A stretch of 64,000 nt of DNA from Falsirhodobacter flavus (GCA_029846755.1 JARWBI010000004.1:1-64000); one strand, 5' to 3'; shown: positions 45,261 through 54,880, counted from the stretch's first letter. The notes: generated from the letters alone by a model not told the origin. Translations and numbers: made by a program.

Positions 45261-45297
45261 GGGAAAACTCCCTGCAACCGCAGATGCAGGAGCGATC

Positions 45298-45756
45298 ATG
45301 AAATTCACCACCAAATGCGATATCGAGGCGCCGCTGGACTTTGCCTTCGCCGCGCTGACCGATTTCGACAGGTGGGAAAGGTCGATCCGGCGGCGCGGTG
45401 CGACCGTAAGCCGCATAGAGACGGAGGCCGATCCGGCCCCGGTCTGGAAAACCGATTTCACCTTTCGCGGCAAGCCGCGCAGCGCCACCATCCGTCTAGT
45501 GCAAAGCGTGCCGGACAAGCGGCTGGTCTTCGTCGCCTCGGGGGCATCGGTCGATGCACAGACGACGCTGGACCTGATCGCGCTGACGCCGATGCGCACC
45601 CGCCTTGCCATCGTGGCCGAGATGAAGCCGAACACGCTGGCCGCGCGGCTGTTCATCCAGTCGCTGCGGCTGGCGCGCGGCAAGGTGCAGAAGCGTTTCG
45701 ACGACCGCGCCGCACAGCTTGCGGACGAGATCACCGACCGCTATCGCACCGCCTGA
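45298..45756 (+). CDS. SRPBCC (START/Bet v 1-like) superfamily protein
   Basis: A 152-residue protein of the SRPBCC ligand-binding fold: MKFTTKCDIEAPLDFAFAAL at the N-terminus with F..W downstream, central strands, and a long C-terminal helix (RLFIQSLRLARGKVQKRFDD). The fold suggests binding of a hydrophobic ligand, but no specific function is recognisable. ATG 45298 has AGGAG upstream. It lies 37 nt after nudC and 7 nt before rpoN, so it may be co-transcribed with both. Confidence 0.85.
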   Translation: MKFTTKCDIEAPLDFAFAALTDFDRWERSIRRRGATVSRIETEADPAPVWKTDFTFRGKPRSATIRLVQSVPDKRLVFVASGASVDAQTTLDLIALTPMRTRLAIVAEMKPNTLAARLFIQSLRLARGKVQKRFDDRAAQLADEITDRYRTA

Positions 45757-45763
45757 CGCGGCG

Positions 45764-47038
45764 ATGAAGTCCCGCCAACGGATAGGCATCACCCAAGGGC
45801 AGCGGCTTCAGCTGAACCTCGGGCTCACGGCATCGATTCGCGTGCTGGAACTGGACGCGCCGGAGCTTGCCCGCTGGCTGGAAGAGCAGGCAGCGGCCAA
45901 TCCCGCGCTTCAGGTCGGCCCGCCGCCGGATCCCGGCCCCGGCGAATGGCTGCCGCGCTGGAGCAATGCCTTTCGCCAGATGGGCGGCGGCGTCGAGGCG
46001 GATCTGGCGGAATCCGCCGCACCCAGCCTGATGGCGCATGTGATGCAGGAAATCGCGCGGATCATCGGACAGGGGAGGGATTACCGGCTGGCGGTCGCCC
46101 TGGCCGAGGCGCTGGAGCCGTCGGGTTGGCTGGGCCAGCCGCTGGATCAGATCGCGTTGGCGGCGGGCTGTGCCGAATCGGATGTGGCGGCGGTTCTTGC
46201 GCGCCTTCAGCAGATCGAACCGCGCGGGCTGTTCGCCCGGTCGCTGGCGGAATGCCTGCGCCTTCAGGCCGAGGAGGAGGGCTGCCTCGATCCGGTCATG
46301 GATTTCATGCTGGCGCATCTGGACTTGGTGGCGGGTGGGGCGATCGAGCGGATCGCGGCGCTGTGCGGGGCGGATGCCTCCGACATCCGGGCGCGCATAA
46401 GGGTGCTGCGGCAGTTCGATCCCAAACCCGGCGCGCAATTCGTGCCCGGAGCCGCCCCGACACGAGAGCCGGACCTGATCGCGCGGCGGGGTGCGAATGG
46501 CTGGGATGTCTCGCTCAACCGGTCGTGTCTGCCCACCCTTGCCATCGCCGCACCCGAAGGTGACGACGCGCGCGATCAGGTGAAACAGGCCCGCGCGCTT
46601 GCCCGGATGGTCGAGGGGCGCAACACGACGATGCTGAACGTGGGTCGTGCGATCCTGATGCGGCAGCGCGCGGCGCTGGAACATGGTCTGGCGGCGCTGG
46701 TGCCAATGACGATGGCCAGCGTGGCGGCGGATCTATCGATGCATGAAAGCACGGTCAGCCGCGTGGTGGCTGGCACGTCGGTCGACACGCCCCTGGGCAC
46801 GATCTGGCTGCGGCGGCTGTTCACGGGCCGGCTGGGCGACACGCACAGCCCCGCCGCCGCCGAGGTGCGCGCCATGCTGTCGCGCCTGATCGCCGCCGAG
46901 GATCCCGCCGCCCCCCTGTCCGACGCCGGCTTGGCCGAGGCGCTGGCCGCTCATCATCTGCCAGTCGCGCGGCGCACCCTGGCGAAATACCGCGCCATGC
47001 TGAACATTCCGCCCGCCAACCGCAGACGGCGGCGATAG
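45764..47038 (+). CDS. rpoN: RNA polymerase sigma-54 factor RpoN
   Basis: A 424-residue sigma-54. Region I is Gln/Leu rich (GITQGQRLQLNLGLTASIRV), the acidic region II is short, and the core-binding domain is followed by the DNA-binding domain with a helix-turn-helix (SMHESTVSRVVAGTSVDTP) and the RpoN box ARRTLAKYR near the C-terminus (canonical ARRTVAKYR, a Val to Leu change). Promoters recognised are -24/-12 and need AAA+ activators. No nitrogen-fixation, ptsN or hpf genes flank it, unlike the usual rpoN neighbourhood, so it may be one of several copies. Confidence 0.92.
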   Translation: MKSRQRIGITQGQRLQLNLGLTASIRVLELDAPELARWLEEQAAANPALQVGPPPDPGPGEWLPRWSNAFRQMGGGVEADLAESAAPSLMAHVMQEIARIIGQGRDYRLAVALAEALEPSGWLGQPLDQIALAAGCAESDVAAVLARLQQIEPRGLFARSLAECLRLQAEEEGCLDPVMDFMLAHLDLVAGGAIERIAALCGADASDIRARIRVLRQFDPKPGAQFVPGAAPTREPDLIARRGANGWDVSLNRSCLPTLAIAAPEGDDARDQVKQARALARMVEGRNTTMLNVGRAILMRQRAALEHGLAALVPMTMASVAADLSMHESTVSRVVAGTSVDTPLGTIWLRRLFTGRLGDTHSPAAAEVRAMLSRLIAAEDPAAPLSDAGLAEALAAHHLPVARRTLAKYRAMLNIPPANRRRRR

Positions 47039-47092
47039 CTGCAAAAAACCTCTTGACCTCCCCCCCGGCTGCCCATATTGGTCCGCCCCGTT

Positions 47093-47169
47093 GGCGGAGT
47101 AGCTCAGCTGGTTAGAGCACGGGAATCATAATCCTGGGGTCGGGGGTTCAAATCCCTCCTCCGCTACCA
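47093..47169 (+). tRNA. tRNA-Met (anticodon CAU)
   Basis: A complete 77-nt tRNA with encoded CCA: acceptor GGCGGAG/CTCCGCT (one G-U pair), D arm AGCTCAGCTGGTTAGAGC, anticodon loop ATCATAA (CAT) and T loop TTCAAAT. The pattern fits the elongator tRNA-Met of alphaproteobacteria; initiator features are absent and the stem differs from tRNA-Ile2. A TTGACC...CATATT promoter precedes it at about 47053-47079. Confidence 0.94.
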
Positions 47170-47504
47170 ACTTTCCTTCGATTGCGCAGCAGCTTCGGGG
47201 CCGACAGCCCGGCAAGAAGCAGCAGCCCCGTGATGCCCATCGCCATCGCGGGGGGCAGCGGCACGGGCGCAGGCGGCGGTTCTTCCCCGCCACCGCCCGG
47301 CGGGCGGTAGGATGTGGGAACCGGCGGCATCCCATACATGGTCGGCGGGTTGTGGCGACGCGTCAGCGGCGTGCCCGGAAGGGCGGCCATCGTCGCAAAG
47401 GTGGGAACCTGATCGAAACAGGTCAGACCGAAAGGGGGTTCGAAGCCAATGTCGGCGTGCGCGAAAAACGGCACGAAGCACATGGCCGCAGCCATACGAA
47501 ACAT
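47148..47504 (-). CDS. Small exported protein with PEP/VPLPA-CTERM-like C-terminus
   Basis: A 118-residue protein. It has an N-terminal signal peptide (MFRMAAAMCFVPFFAHADIG), a Pro-rich middle (PPGGGGEEPPPAPVPLPP) and a C-terminal helix AMAMGITGLLLLAGL followed by a basic tail (KLLRNRRK). The VPLPPA context resembles the VPLPA-CTERM sorting signal. The last codons overlap the 3' end of tRNA-Met antisense, so the final GSGGGI residues come from the tRNA. Start ATG 47504. Function unknown. Confidence 0.7.
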   Translation of the reverse strand: MFRMAAAMCFVPFFAHADIGFEPPFGLTCFDQVPTFATMAALPGTPLTRRHNPPTMYGMPPVPTSYRPPGGGGEEPPPAPVPLPPAMAMGITGLLLLAGLSAPKLLRNRRKVGSGGGI

Positions 47505-47659
47505 CTTTAACCTATCACTCGTAACAAAAACTTAACTTCTGCAGAAATAGCGCCCGCGCCTCTGCGGATCAACTCACGATTCATTGCGAATGCTGCAAGG
47601 GTGGACGAATCCGGCCCCCGCACATAGGTTGGCACGATCCTACAGCCGGGACAGGCCGA

Positions 47660-49333
47660 ATGAGTGAAACGACCGGGACCTATCAGGTCCTTGCGCGCAA
47701 ATACCGCCCCGAAACCTTCGCCGATCTGGTCGGGCAGGAGGCGATGGTCCGCACGCTGAAGAACGCCTTCGCCGCCGACCGGATCGCCCATGCCTTCGTG
47801 ATGACGGGCATCCGCGGCACGGGCAAGACGACCACCGCGCGCATCATCGCCAAGGGGCTGAACTGCACCGGAATCGACGGCAAGGGCGGCCCCACGACCG
47901 AACCTTGCGGGCAGTGCGACGCCTGCCGCGCCATCACCGAAGGCCGTCATGTCGACGTGATGGAGATGGACGCCGCGTCCCGCACCGGCGTGAACGACAT
48001 TCGCGAGATCACGGAGTCGGTGCATTATCGGGCCGCCTCCGCGCGCTACAAGATCTACATCATCGACGAGGTTCACATGCTGTCGACCAGCGCGTTCAAC
48101 GCGCTGCTGAAGACGCTGGAAGAACCGCCCGCGCATGTGAAATTCATCTTCGCCACCACGGAAATTCGCAAGGTTCCCGTCACGGTCCTGTCGCGCTGCC
48201 AACGCTTTGATCTGAAACGGATCGAGCCGGAGGTGATGATCGCCCTTCTGCGCCGAATCGCCACCGCCGAATCGGCGCAGATCACCGATGACGCTTTGGC
48301 ACTCATCACGCGCGCCGCCGAAGGGTCGGCGCGGGATGCGACATCGCTTCTGGATCAGGCGATCAGCCATGGCGCGGGGGAGACGACCGCCGATCAGGTC
48401 CGTGCGATGCTGGGTCTGGCCGACCGGGGCCGGGTGCTGGATCTGTTCGACATGGTGATGAAGGGCGACGCGGCCTCGGCCCTGTCCGAGCTTTCGGCGC
48501 AATATGCCGACGGGGCCGATCCGATGGCCGTGCTGCGCGATCTGGCCGAGATCACGCATTGGATCTCCGTCATCAAGATCACCCCCGAAGCTGCCGAGGA
48601 CCCCACCATCGGCCCGGACGAACGCGCGCGGGGGCTGGAGATGGCGACCCGTCTGCCTATGCGCGTTCTGACCCGGATGTGGCAGATGCTGCTGAAATCG
48701 CTGGAGGAGGTCGCATTGGCCCCTAACGCGATGATGGCGGCGGAAATGGCGATCATCCGTTTAACCCATGTGGCCGACCTGCCGGACCCGGAACAGTTGA
48801 TGCGGCGGATCAATTCGCTGCCCCAGCCGACCCATGCGCCCGTGCCCGCGCCTCAGGGCGGGGGCGGGACGACGATGGCCCGCGCGGTGGGCGGCGGCAC
48901 GGTGGCCAGCGCCTTGCCCGCGACCTTCGATTCGGTCGTCGCCATGATCCGCGACAAGCGCGACATGGTGCTCCTGAACGATGTGGAGACGGGGCTGCGG
49001 CTCGTGCGCTATCAACCCGGCCGGATCGAGTTCGAACCGGGGCCGGGCGCACCGCGCGATCTGGCGGCCAAGTTGGCGCAGCGGCTTCAGGGCTGGACGG
49101 GGCAACGCTGGGGCGTGTCGATCGCCTCGGGCGGGGCGCCGACCATTGCCGAGGTGCGGCAGGCCGAGGAACAAGGCGCCAAGGCCGAAGCGATGGGCCT
49201 TCCCATCGTGCAGGCCATCCTTGCTGCCTTTCCGGGCGCGACGATTGCGGATATCCGCGCCCCCGTGGCCGACGCGGCAGCCGAAGCGCTGCCCGAAGTC
49301 GAAGATGAATGGGACCCTTTCGAGGAGGATTGA
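47660..49333 (+). CDS. dnaX: DNA polymerase III subunit gamma/tau DnaX
   Basis: A 557-residue clamp-loader ATPase. Walker A is TGIRGTGKTTTARI, the zinc module CGQCDACRAI follows, Walker B/DEVH is YIIDEVHMLS and the SRC motif is VLSRCQRFDL. The C-terminal part (after about residue 370) is the tau-specific region that contacts DnaE and DnaB. The order dnaX-ybaB-recR is conserved in bacteria. Start ATG 47660; no programmed frameshift site was identified. Confidence 0.97.
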   Translation: MSETTGTYQVLARKYRPETFADLVGQEAMVRTLKNAFAADRIAHAFVMTGIRGTGKTTTARIIAKGLNCTGIDGKGGPTTEPCGQCDACRAITEGRHVDVMEMDAASRTGVNDIREITESVHYRAASARYKIYIIDEVHMLSTSAFNALLKTLEEPPAHVKFIFATTEIRKVPVTVLSRCQRFDLKRIEPEVMIALLRRIATAESAQITDDALALITRAAEGSARDATSLLDQAISHGAGETTADQVRAMLGLADRGRVLDLFDMVMKGDAASALSELSAQYADGADPMAVLRDLAEITHWISVIKITPEAAEDPTIGPDERARGLEMATRLPMRVLTRMWQMLLKSLEEVALAPNAMMAAEMAIIRLTHVADLPDPEQLMRRINSLPQPTHAPVPAPQGGGGTTMARAVGGGTVASALPATFDSVVAMIRDKRDMVLLNDVETGLRLVRYQPGRIEFEPGPGAPRDLAAKLAQRLQGWTGQRWGVSIASGGAPTIAEVRQAEEQGAKAEAMGLPIVQAILAAFPGATIADIRAPVADAAAEALPEVEDEWDPFEED

Positions 49334-49334
49334 G

Positions 49335-49676
49335 ATGTTCGGACTTGGTGGCCTTGGCGACATGGGCAAGATGATGAAGGCTGCACAAGAGATGCAGACC
49401 AAGATGGCCGAGATGCAGGAGCAGCTTGGTTCCATCATCGTCGAAGGCGAGAGCGGGGCAGGGCTGGTCAAGGCCCGCGCAACCGCGAAGGGGGAATTGG
49501 TCGGCCTCGACATCGACCCGTCGATCTTCGTCGCATCGGAAAAGGAAGTGGTCGAGGATCTGATCCTTGCCGCGATCAAGGACGCGCAGTCCAAGGCGCA
49601 GGAACGGCATCAGTCGGAAATGGGCAAGCTGACCGAGGGGCTCGGCCTTCCGGCGGGCATGAAGCTGCCCTTCTGA
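49335..49676 (+). CDS. YbaB/EbfC nucleoid-associated protein
   Basis: A 113-residue DNA-binding protein of the YbaB/EbfC family. It starts [20 protein letters not shown], continues with a helix and a two-stranded sheet ([20 protein letters not shown]) and ends [13 protein letters not shown] 49335 lies 1 nt after the dnaX stop, and the gene runs straight into recR. These dimers bind DNA broadly and help nucleoid organisation and repair. Confidence 0.96.
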   Translation: MFGLGGLGDMGKMMKAAQEMQTKMAEMQEQLGSIIVEGESGAGLVKARATAKGELVGLDIDPSIFVASEKEVVEDLILAAIKDAQSKAQERHQSEMGKLTEGLGLPAGMKLPF

Positions 49677-49677
49677 C

Positions 49678-50271
49678 ATGGACGCCCCCGGCAATATCGA
49701 ACGGCTGGTCGAGCTTATGGCCCGGCTTCCGGGTCTTGGCCCGCGTTCGGCACGCCGGGCGGTGCTGCATATGCTGAAGAAGCGGGGGCAGGTGATGGCC
49801 CCCTTGGCGCAGGTTCTGGCCGAGGTTGCGGCCTCGGCCCGCGACTGCGCCATCTGCGGCAATATCGGCGACAGCGACATCTGCCCCATCTGCCGGGATG
49901 ACCGCCGCGCCAATGGCGAGATCTGCGTCGTGGAAAACGTCGCCGACCTTTGGGCGATGGAACGGGGCGGGGCGTTCCGGGGCCGCTATCACGTCCTTGG
50001 CGGGACTTTGTCGGCGCTGGATTCCGTCGGGCCGGACGAACTCCGCATCCCCAAGCTGATGCAGCGCGTGGGGGACGAGGGCGCGCGCGAGGTGATCCTT
50101 GCGCTGAACGCCACGGTCGATGGGCAGACGACGGCGCATTACATCGCGGACGTTCTGGGCGACGCGGTGCGCGTCACCTCGCTGGCGCAGGGTGTGCCGA
50201 TCGGGGGCGAGCTGGACTACCTCGACGATGGCACGATCGGGGCGGCGCTGCGGGCGCGGCGGGGGATCTAG
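49678..50271 (+). CDS. recR: Recombination mediator RecR
   Basis: A 197-residue RecR protein: N-terminal helix-hairpin-helix ([20 protein letters not shown]), zinc finger [18 protein letters not shown], Toprim domain ([14 protein letters not shown]) and C-terminal Walker-B-like segment. Works with RecO and RecF in loading RecA at gaps. ATG 49678 is one base after the ybaB stop. Its end overlaps the convergent exoD-like gene by 4 nt. Confidence 0.97.
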   Translation: MDAPGNIERLVELMARLPGLGPRSARRAVLHMLKKRGQVMAPLAQVLAEVAASARDCAICGNIGDSDICPICRDDRRANGEICVVENVADLWAMERGGAFRGRYHVLGGTLSALDSVGPDELRIPKLMQRVGDEGAREVILALNATVDGQTTAHYIADVLGDAVRVTSLAQGVPIGGELDYLDDGTIGAALRARRGI

Positions 50272-50999
50272 CCGAACGCCTCGTTCAGAAGGAACACGGC
50301 GGCGGCGATCATCGCCCAGACCACTCCCCAGACGATCACCAGCGAGACGGCGCCCAGAACCAGACCGATCCCCACCCAAAGCCCGTCCCGCTCCAGCATT
50401 CCAAGCGAGATCAGCGTCATCGCAAAGGCGGGCAGCATGTTGCCCAGCGGGATCGGCAAGGCCAGCACGATGGCCAGCACAAGAAGCGCCGCGCCGATGA
50501 ACCGCTGCGCCGTTTCCGACACCATGAAGGTCAGGCGCGGGGCCAGCAGCTTTTCCGCGCGGCCCAGAACCGGGGTCATCTTGCCGACCAGCGCGGCGAA
50601 GGCCGACCGCTCCATCGACCGTGTGGCGATGAACGCCGGAAGCCAAGGCAGTCGCCCCATCATCAACTGCGCCGACAGAAAGATCAGCGGCAGGCCAAGG
50701 ATGCCCGACGTTCCCGGCGGCGTCGGCAGCACGTTCGGCAGCGCAAAGATCAGCAGCAAGGCCCCGAAGGCCCGTCCGTCCATCGCCAGAACCAGATCGG
50801 AGATCGAGATACGGTCCCGCTTGGGGTCGTGGGCGATGTCCTCCAGCACTTCGGACAGGCGTTTGCGGACAGGCTTGCGGGGGCGGCGCGGCTCGTCCTC
50901 GCCTTCCTCGAAATGCATGTCCACCGCGGGGGCGCCCGCCGCGCGCAGGCGCAGCGCCTCGGCTTCTTCCTCGCTCGCGCCCTCGTGACGGTTTTCCAT
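50268..50999 (-). CDS. exoD: ExoD-family exopolysaccharide-related membrane protein
   Basis: A 243-residue protein with an acidic N-terminus followed by four helices typical of Exo[21 protein letters not shown], then [20 protein letters not shown], and a hydrophobic C-terminal pair. ExoD in Rhizobium affects exopolysaccharide and alkaline tolerance, but its biochemical role is unknown. Start ATG 50999; it converges on recR. Confidence 0.85.
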   Translation of the reverse strand: MENRHEGASEEEAEALRLRAAGAPAVDMHFEEGEDEPRRPRKPVRKRLSEVLEDIAHDPKRDRISISDLVLAMDGRAFGALLLIFALPNVLPTPPGTSGILGLPLIFLSAQLMMGRLPWLPAFIATRSMERSAFAALVGKMTPVLGRAEKLLAPRLTFMVSETAQRFIGAALLVLAIVLALPIPLGNMLPAFAMTLISLGMLERDGLWVGIGLVLGAVSLVIVWGVVWAMIAAAVFLLNEAFG

Positions 51000-51090
51000 G
51001 CCTGCTCCTGCTGTTGCAGGTGCAGTTTGGGGGCGGGCCGCGCGGGCCGCAAGCCGCAATCCCGTGATGACGGGCGGCGCGTTGACGCGG

Positions 51091-51867
51091 TCAGACGGAC
51101 GCGGCGTGCGGCACCAGCCAAGTGCCCGCATCGGGCGGCGTGTTCACCCTGACCCGGCAGCGATAGGCGCAAGACAGGTTCGCATCCGTCAGCACCCCCG
51201 CAGGTGTGCCCTGTGCCACCATCCGCCCCTCGGCCAGCAGCGCCACCCGGTCGGCGAACATCGCGGTCAGGTTCAGATCATGCATCACCGCGACCACGCC
51301 GCCGCCCGCATCGGCAAAGTCGCGGGCGATCTGCATGACGATCAGCTGGTGGCCGATGTCGAGGCTCGACACAGGCTCGTCCAGCAGCAGCCAGCGGGGC
51401 TGGCCGTCCAGCACCGGCTCCCATACCTGCGCCAGAACGCGGGCCAGTTGGGCGCGCTGCTGCTCGCCGCCCGACAGGTCCTGATACATCCGCCCCTCGT
51501 AGCCTTGCAGGCCGACGCGGGCCAGCGCCTGCTGCGCCAGATGGCCGCGAGCGGCGGAGATGCCGGAGCCGAGGCCAAGGCGCACCACCTCGATCACGGT
51601 GAAGGGAAAGGCCAGCGGCGTCGCCTGCGGCAGCACGGCGCGGATGGCGGCAAGCTGCCACGGTTTTGCGCTGGCGATGTCGGTGCCGTTCATCGCGACG
51701 TGGCCATCGAATGGGGTTTCGGCGGTGATCGCGCGCATCAGCGTGGTCTTGCCCGACCCGTTCGGCCCGACGATGGCGGTCAGATGCCCCGGCCTCGCGT
51801 CGAAGGACACGCCATGCAGGATCATGCGCCCGCCCAGCCGGACGTGGATATTCGCTGCAACGATCAC
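51091..51867 (-). CDS. hmuV: Haem ABC transporter ATPase HmuV
   Basis: A 258-residue ABC ATPase of the haem/siderophore type. Walker A is GPNGSGKTT, the signature LSGGEQQR, Walker B WLLLDEPVSSLD and the H-loop AVMHDLNLT. Starts at GTG 51867, overlapping the hmuU stop (GTGA). Powers the HmuU permease; last gene of the leftward hmuSTUV operon. Confidence 0.96.
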   Translation of the reverse strand: MIVAANIHVRLGGRMILHGVSFDARPGHLTAIVGPNGSGKTTLMRAITAETPFDGHVAMNGTDIASAKPWQLAAIRAVLPQATPLAFPFTVIEVVRLGLGSGISAARGHLAQQALARVGLQGYEGRMYQDLSGGEQQRAQLARVLAQVWEPVLDGQPRWLLLDEPVSSLDIGHQLIVMQIARDFADAGGGVVAVMHDLNLTAMFADRVALLAEGRMVAQGTPAGVLTDANLSCAYRCRVRVNTPPDAGTWLVPHAASV

Positions 51868-52910
51868 AGCGCCCCCACACCCTTGCGCGACAGCAGAATC
51901 CACAGGAACACCGGCGCGCCGAGGATCGCGGTCACGATGCCGATGGGCAGTTCCGCCGGGGCGACGATCATCCGCGCGACGATATCTGCGAGGCACAGAA
52001 GCACCGCCCCCAGCACGGCGGCATTCGGCAGCAACCAGCGGTGATCCGGCCCCGATCCAAGCCGCAACAAATGCGGCACGACGATGCCGATGAAGCCGAT
52101 CCCGCCCGACACCGCGACCGATGCCCCGGTCGCCGCGGCCACTGCAAGGATCGCCAGCAGCTTGATGCGCTGCACCGGAAGGCCCATATGGCCCGCCGCA
52201 GCTTCGCCCAAGGCCAGACCGTTCAGGCCCCGCGCCAGAAGGGGCGAGAGCAGGATCGCAGGCAGGATCAGCGGGATCGCCGCACCGACCTTGGCCCAGC
52301 TTGCCCCGGCCAGCGATCCCATGCCCCAGAAGGTCAGATCGCGCAACTGCCGGTCATCGGCCATATAGGTCATCACGCCCACCATTGCCGCCGCCAGTGC
52401 GCCCAGCGCGATCCCGGCCAGCAGCATCGTCGCGACGGAGGTGCGCCCCGACCGCGTGGCTACGCGATACAGCAACAGCGTCGAGCCACCTGCCCCCGCG
52501 AAAGCCATGAAGCTGACCGTATGCTGCCCCACCCATGCGGGCAGCATCCCGCCCAGCACGATGGCAAAAACCGCGCCAAGGCTCGCGCCCGCACCGACGC
52601 CGACCACGCCCGGATCCGCCAGCGGGTTGCGGAACAGCCCCTGCATCACTGCGCCCGACACCGCCAGCGCTGCCCCGATCAGCATCCCGAGCGCAAGGCG
52701 CGGCAGACGGATGCTCATCAACACCAATTCGTCGCGCGGGTCGAGATTGCCCGCGAGCCAGCCCTGCGCCGCGTCCATCACCGACACGCCCGACGCGCCT
52801 GTGCCGACGGACAGCACCGCCACCGCCGCCAGCCCCGCCAGCAGCCAGAAGAACAACCGCCTTGCACGGTCCGACCTGTCGCCGGGAATGCAGCCTGCGA
52901 TGGCGACCAT
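51864..52910 (-). CDS. hmuU: Haem ABC transporter permease HmuU
   Basis: A 348-residue FecCD-family permease with about ten helices. Family motifs include SIRLPRLALGMLIGAALAVSG, the GLFRNPLADPGVVGVGAGA block and GGIGFIGIVVPHLLRL. Imports haem from the periplasmic receptor HmuT. Start ATG 52910, immediately after the hmuT stop; it overlaps hmuV downstream. Confidence 0.96.
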   Translation of the reverse strand: MVAIAGCIPGDRSDRARRLFFWLLAGLAAVAVLSVGTGASGVSVMDAAQGWLAGNLDPRDELVLMSIRLPRLALGMLIGAALAVSGAVMQGLFRNPLADPGVVGVGAGASLGAVFAIVLGGMLPAWVGQHTVSFMAFAGAGGSTLLLYRVATRSGRTSVATMLLAGIALGALAAAMVGVMTYMADDRQLRDLTFWGMGSLAGASWAKVGAAIPLILPAILLSPLLARGLNGLALGEAAAGHMGLPVQRIKLLAILAVAAATGASVAVSGGIGFIGIVVPHLLRLGSGPDHRWLLPNAAVLGAVLLCLADIVARMIVAPAELPIGIVTAILGAPVFLWILLSRKGVGAL

Positions 52911-52911
52911 C

Positions 52912-53727
52912 TCAGCCCCCGTAGATCGCGTCGTGAAGCTGGATCGCGGCATCCGGCGTGCGCGGCCCGAAGCCCAGCAAGAGCAGCCCGTCCATCCGCA
53001 CCACCGCATCCGTCTTTGCCGCAGGGGACGCGCCCAGCGCGGCCTGAGCGAACAGCACCTCGTTCGCCGCGCCGTGATCGCCGCCCCGGTCCATCATCAG
53101 GATCACGTCGGGGGCGGCGGTCAGGATCGCCTCGTCCGTCATGGGTTTGTAGCCGTCGAAGCCGGTGGCGGCATTGATCCCGCCCGCCAGTTCTATGATC
53201 GCCCCGGCGGCGGTATGCTCGCCCCCGACCATCAGCCGCCCGCCCTGCGCCGACAGGATGAATAGCACCTTTTTCGGCTCGGTCACATCGGCCCGCGCGG
53301 TGGCGGCGCGGTCGAACCCGGCCGCGACCTGCGCTGCGAGGGGTTCCGCATCGATGTCCAGCGCCTCGCCCACGGCGCGGATCTTGGCCAGCACCCCTTG
53401 GGGCGAGGGGTCTTCGGGGATCGACACGAACGGGATGCCCGCCTGCTGCAACGCCTCGACCGCCTCGACGGGGCCAGCGCCGTCTTCGGCAAGGATCATG
53501 TCGGGGCCGACCGACAGCACGCCTTCGGGCGACAGGGCGCGGACATAGCCGACATCGGGCAATGCGGTCAGAGATTCCGGGAACAGCGTCGTCGAATCTC
53601 GCGCGATCAGCCGATCTTCGGCCCCGAGCGCGGCGACGATTTCGGACACCGACCCGCCCAGCGACACGATCCGGTCCTGCGCCGCGCAGGGCAGCGCGGT
53701 CAGCAGCAGGAACGCCAGCGCGCGCAT
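52912..53727 (-). CDS. hmuT: Haem-binding periplasmic protein HmuT
   Basis: A 271-residue cluster A-II solute receptor. The short signal MRALAFLLLTALPCAAQ precedes DRIVSLGGSVSEIVAALGAED, the family N-terminal segment. YVRALSPEGVLSVGPDMILAED and the conserved Tyr in DGYKPMTDEA fit haem receptors. Start ATG 53727 overlaps the hmuS stop (ATGA). Confidence 0.94.
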   Translation of the reverse strand: MRALAFLLLTALPCAAQDRIVSLGGSVSEIVAALGAEDRLIARDSTTLFPESLTALPDVGYVRALSPEGVLSVGPDMILAEDGAGPVEAVEALQQAGIPFVSIPEDPSPQGVLAKIRAVGEALDIDAEPLAAQVAAGFDRAATARADVTEPKKVLFILSAQGGRLMVGGEHTAAGAIIELAGGINAATGFDGYKPMTDEAILTAAPDVILMMDRGGDHGAANEVLFAQAALGASPAAKTDAVVRMDGLLLLGFGPRTPDAAIQLHDAIYGG

Positions 53728-54731
53728 CAGGCGATCTCCAGCGTGCGGGTCAGGGCAGAGGTCAACTCCTCCCACGGCTCGGACGCGGTGTTCTTGCGGT
53801 ATCCGAAGACCTGCGCGATCAGGGCGCCGTCGTGATCGAATGCCTCGACCGAGATCGCAGGGCCGCGCTGCGTCGGTTTCGTGACCAGCCAGACCTCGGC
53901 CACGCGGTCCTGCCGCAGATGCAGATCGAAGCCGGGGTCCAGCACGTTGATCCACGGCCCCATCGGCACGACCTTGTCCACCGGCCCGCCATGGATCTGG
54001 ATGCAGCCAGTGTTGCCGACGAAGATCATCACCGGCACCTTGCGGGCAGAGGCAAGCTCCAGCACCTCGGTCATCGCGCGCGGCTCCAGCGGGACGGCGC
54101 GGGGGGCGCCGACGATGCGATAGGCGCCCAGCCGGTTCATCTTCAGCTTGCGGGTCAGCTTCAGGAACTGGTGCGTGTCTGTCATCCGGTCCCATTCGGC
54201 GCGCAGTTCATCGGCGCGGGCGGGGTCGGCCTTAGGGCCCTCGACCGGAGTGCGGGGCAGGGGGGCGATGGGCGCGTCCGGCAGACGCAGCGCGGCGACC
54301 AGCGCGTCAAAAGCCGCGACATCGCTGGCTGGGCGCAGATGGACCTTGTGGATCGCATCCCCCGCCGCGTCGAACACCTGGATCGAGCGTTTGTCGCCAT
54401 CCGTCACGGCAAAGCCATGCACCCAGTGCGCCGGGAACATCCGCATGTCGATCTTGGCCCCCACGGTCATCGACGCGTGCTGGCCGGGGTGGAAATCTGT
54501 ATAGGTGCCGACCTTTTCCGCCACACAGCTTTCGTTGCGGGTCAGGGCCAGCACCTCGCCCAACGGCTCCAGCAGGGGGAACAGCTGGTCGGGATGCGAG
54601 TCGATGCGGATGCCGCCAAGGGCCGCGACCAGCTCCGCCTCGGCGATGCCATGGGCGGCGGCGAAGTCGCGTGCGCGAGTCTTGGGGTCGTCCTGCCGCG
54701 CGGCGCGGATCTGGTCGGGGGTCATGGCCAT
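53727..54731 (-). CDS. hmuS: Haem-degrading/haem-transfer protein HmuS
   Basis: A 334-residue protein of the HemS/ChuX family with two tandem similar modules. The first includes VLALTRNESCVAEKVGTY and the second LTRKLKMNRLGAYRIVG, VGNTGCIQIHGGPVDKV and LHLRQDRVAEVWLVTKPT, typical of HemS haem pockets. It accepts imported haem in the cytoplasm and may cleave it. Start ATG 54731, with AGGAG about 8 nt upstream; first gene of the operon and most likely iron-regulated. Confidence 0.95.
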   Translation of the reverse strand: MAMTPDQIRAARQDDPKTRARDFAAAHGIAEAELVAALGGIRIDSHPDQLFPLLEPLGEVLALTRNESCVAEKVGTYTDFHPGQHASMTVGAKIDMRMFPAHWVHGFAVTDGDKRSIQVFDAAGDAIHKVHLRPASDVAAFDALVAALRLPDAPIAPLPRTPVEGPKADPARADELRAEWDRMTDTHQFLKLTRKLKMNRLGAYRIVGAPRAVPLEPRAMTEVLELASARKVPVMIFVGNTGCIQIHGGPVDKVVPMGPWINVLDPGFDLHLRQDRVAEVWLVTKPTQRGPAISVEAFDHDGALIAQVFGYRKNTASEPWEELTSALTRTLEIA

Positions 54732-54853
54732 CGGGCGCTCCTTGAATGGATGCGTCTCTGGCGCGGGCACGGGGGGCGGCCCTTGGCTTGAGAACAGGCT
54801 TCGCGCGGGCCGAGGGAACCGCCAGCGGAAGATTTCTTACTCTATTGGTCGGG

Positions 54854-54880
54854 ATTATACCCGAAGCCTGCGACGTTCAA
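54854..54880 (-). promoter_or_regulatory. Candidate hmuS promoter
   Basis: On the minus strand a TATAAT hexamer (54854-54859) follows TTGAAC (54875-54880) with a 15-bp spacer, shorter than ideal. It lies about 125 bp upstream of hmuS and touches the 3' end of the LysR gene. No clear iron-box is recognised beside it. Confidence 0.35.
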
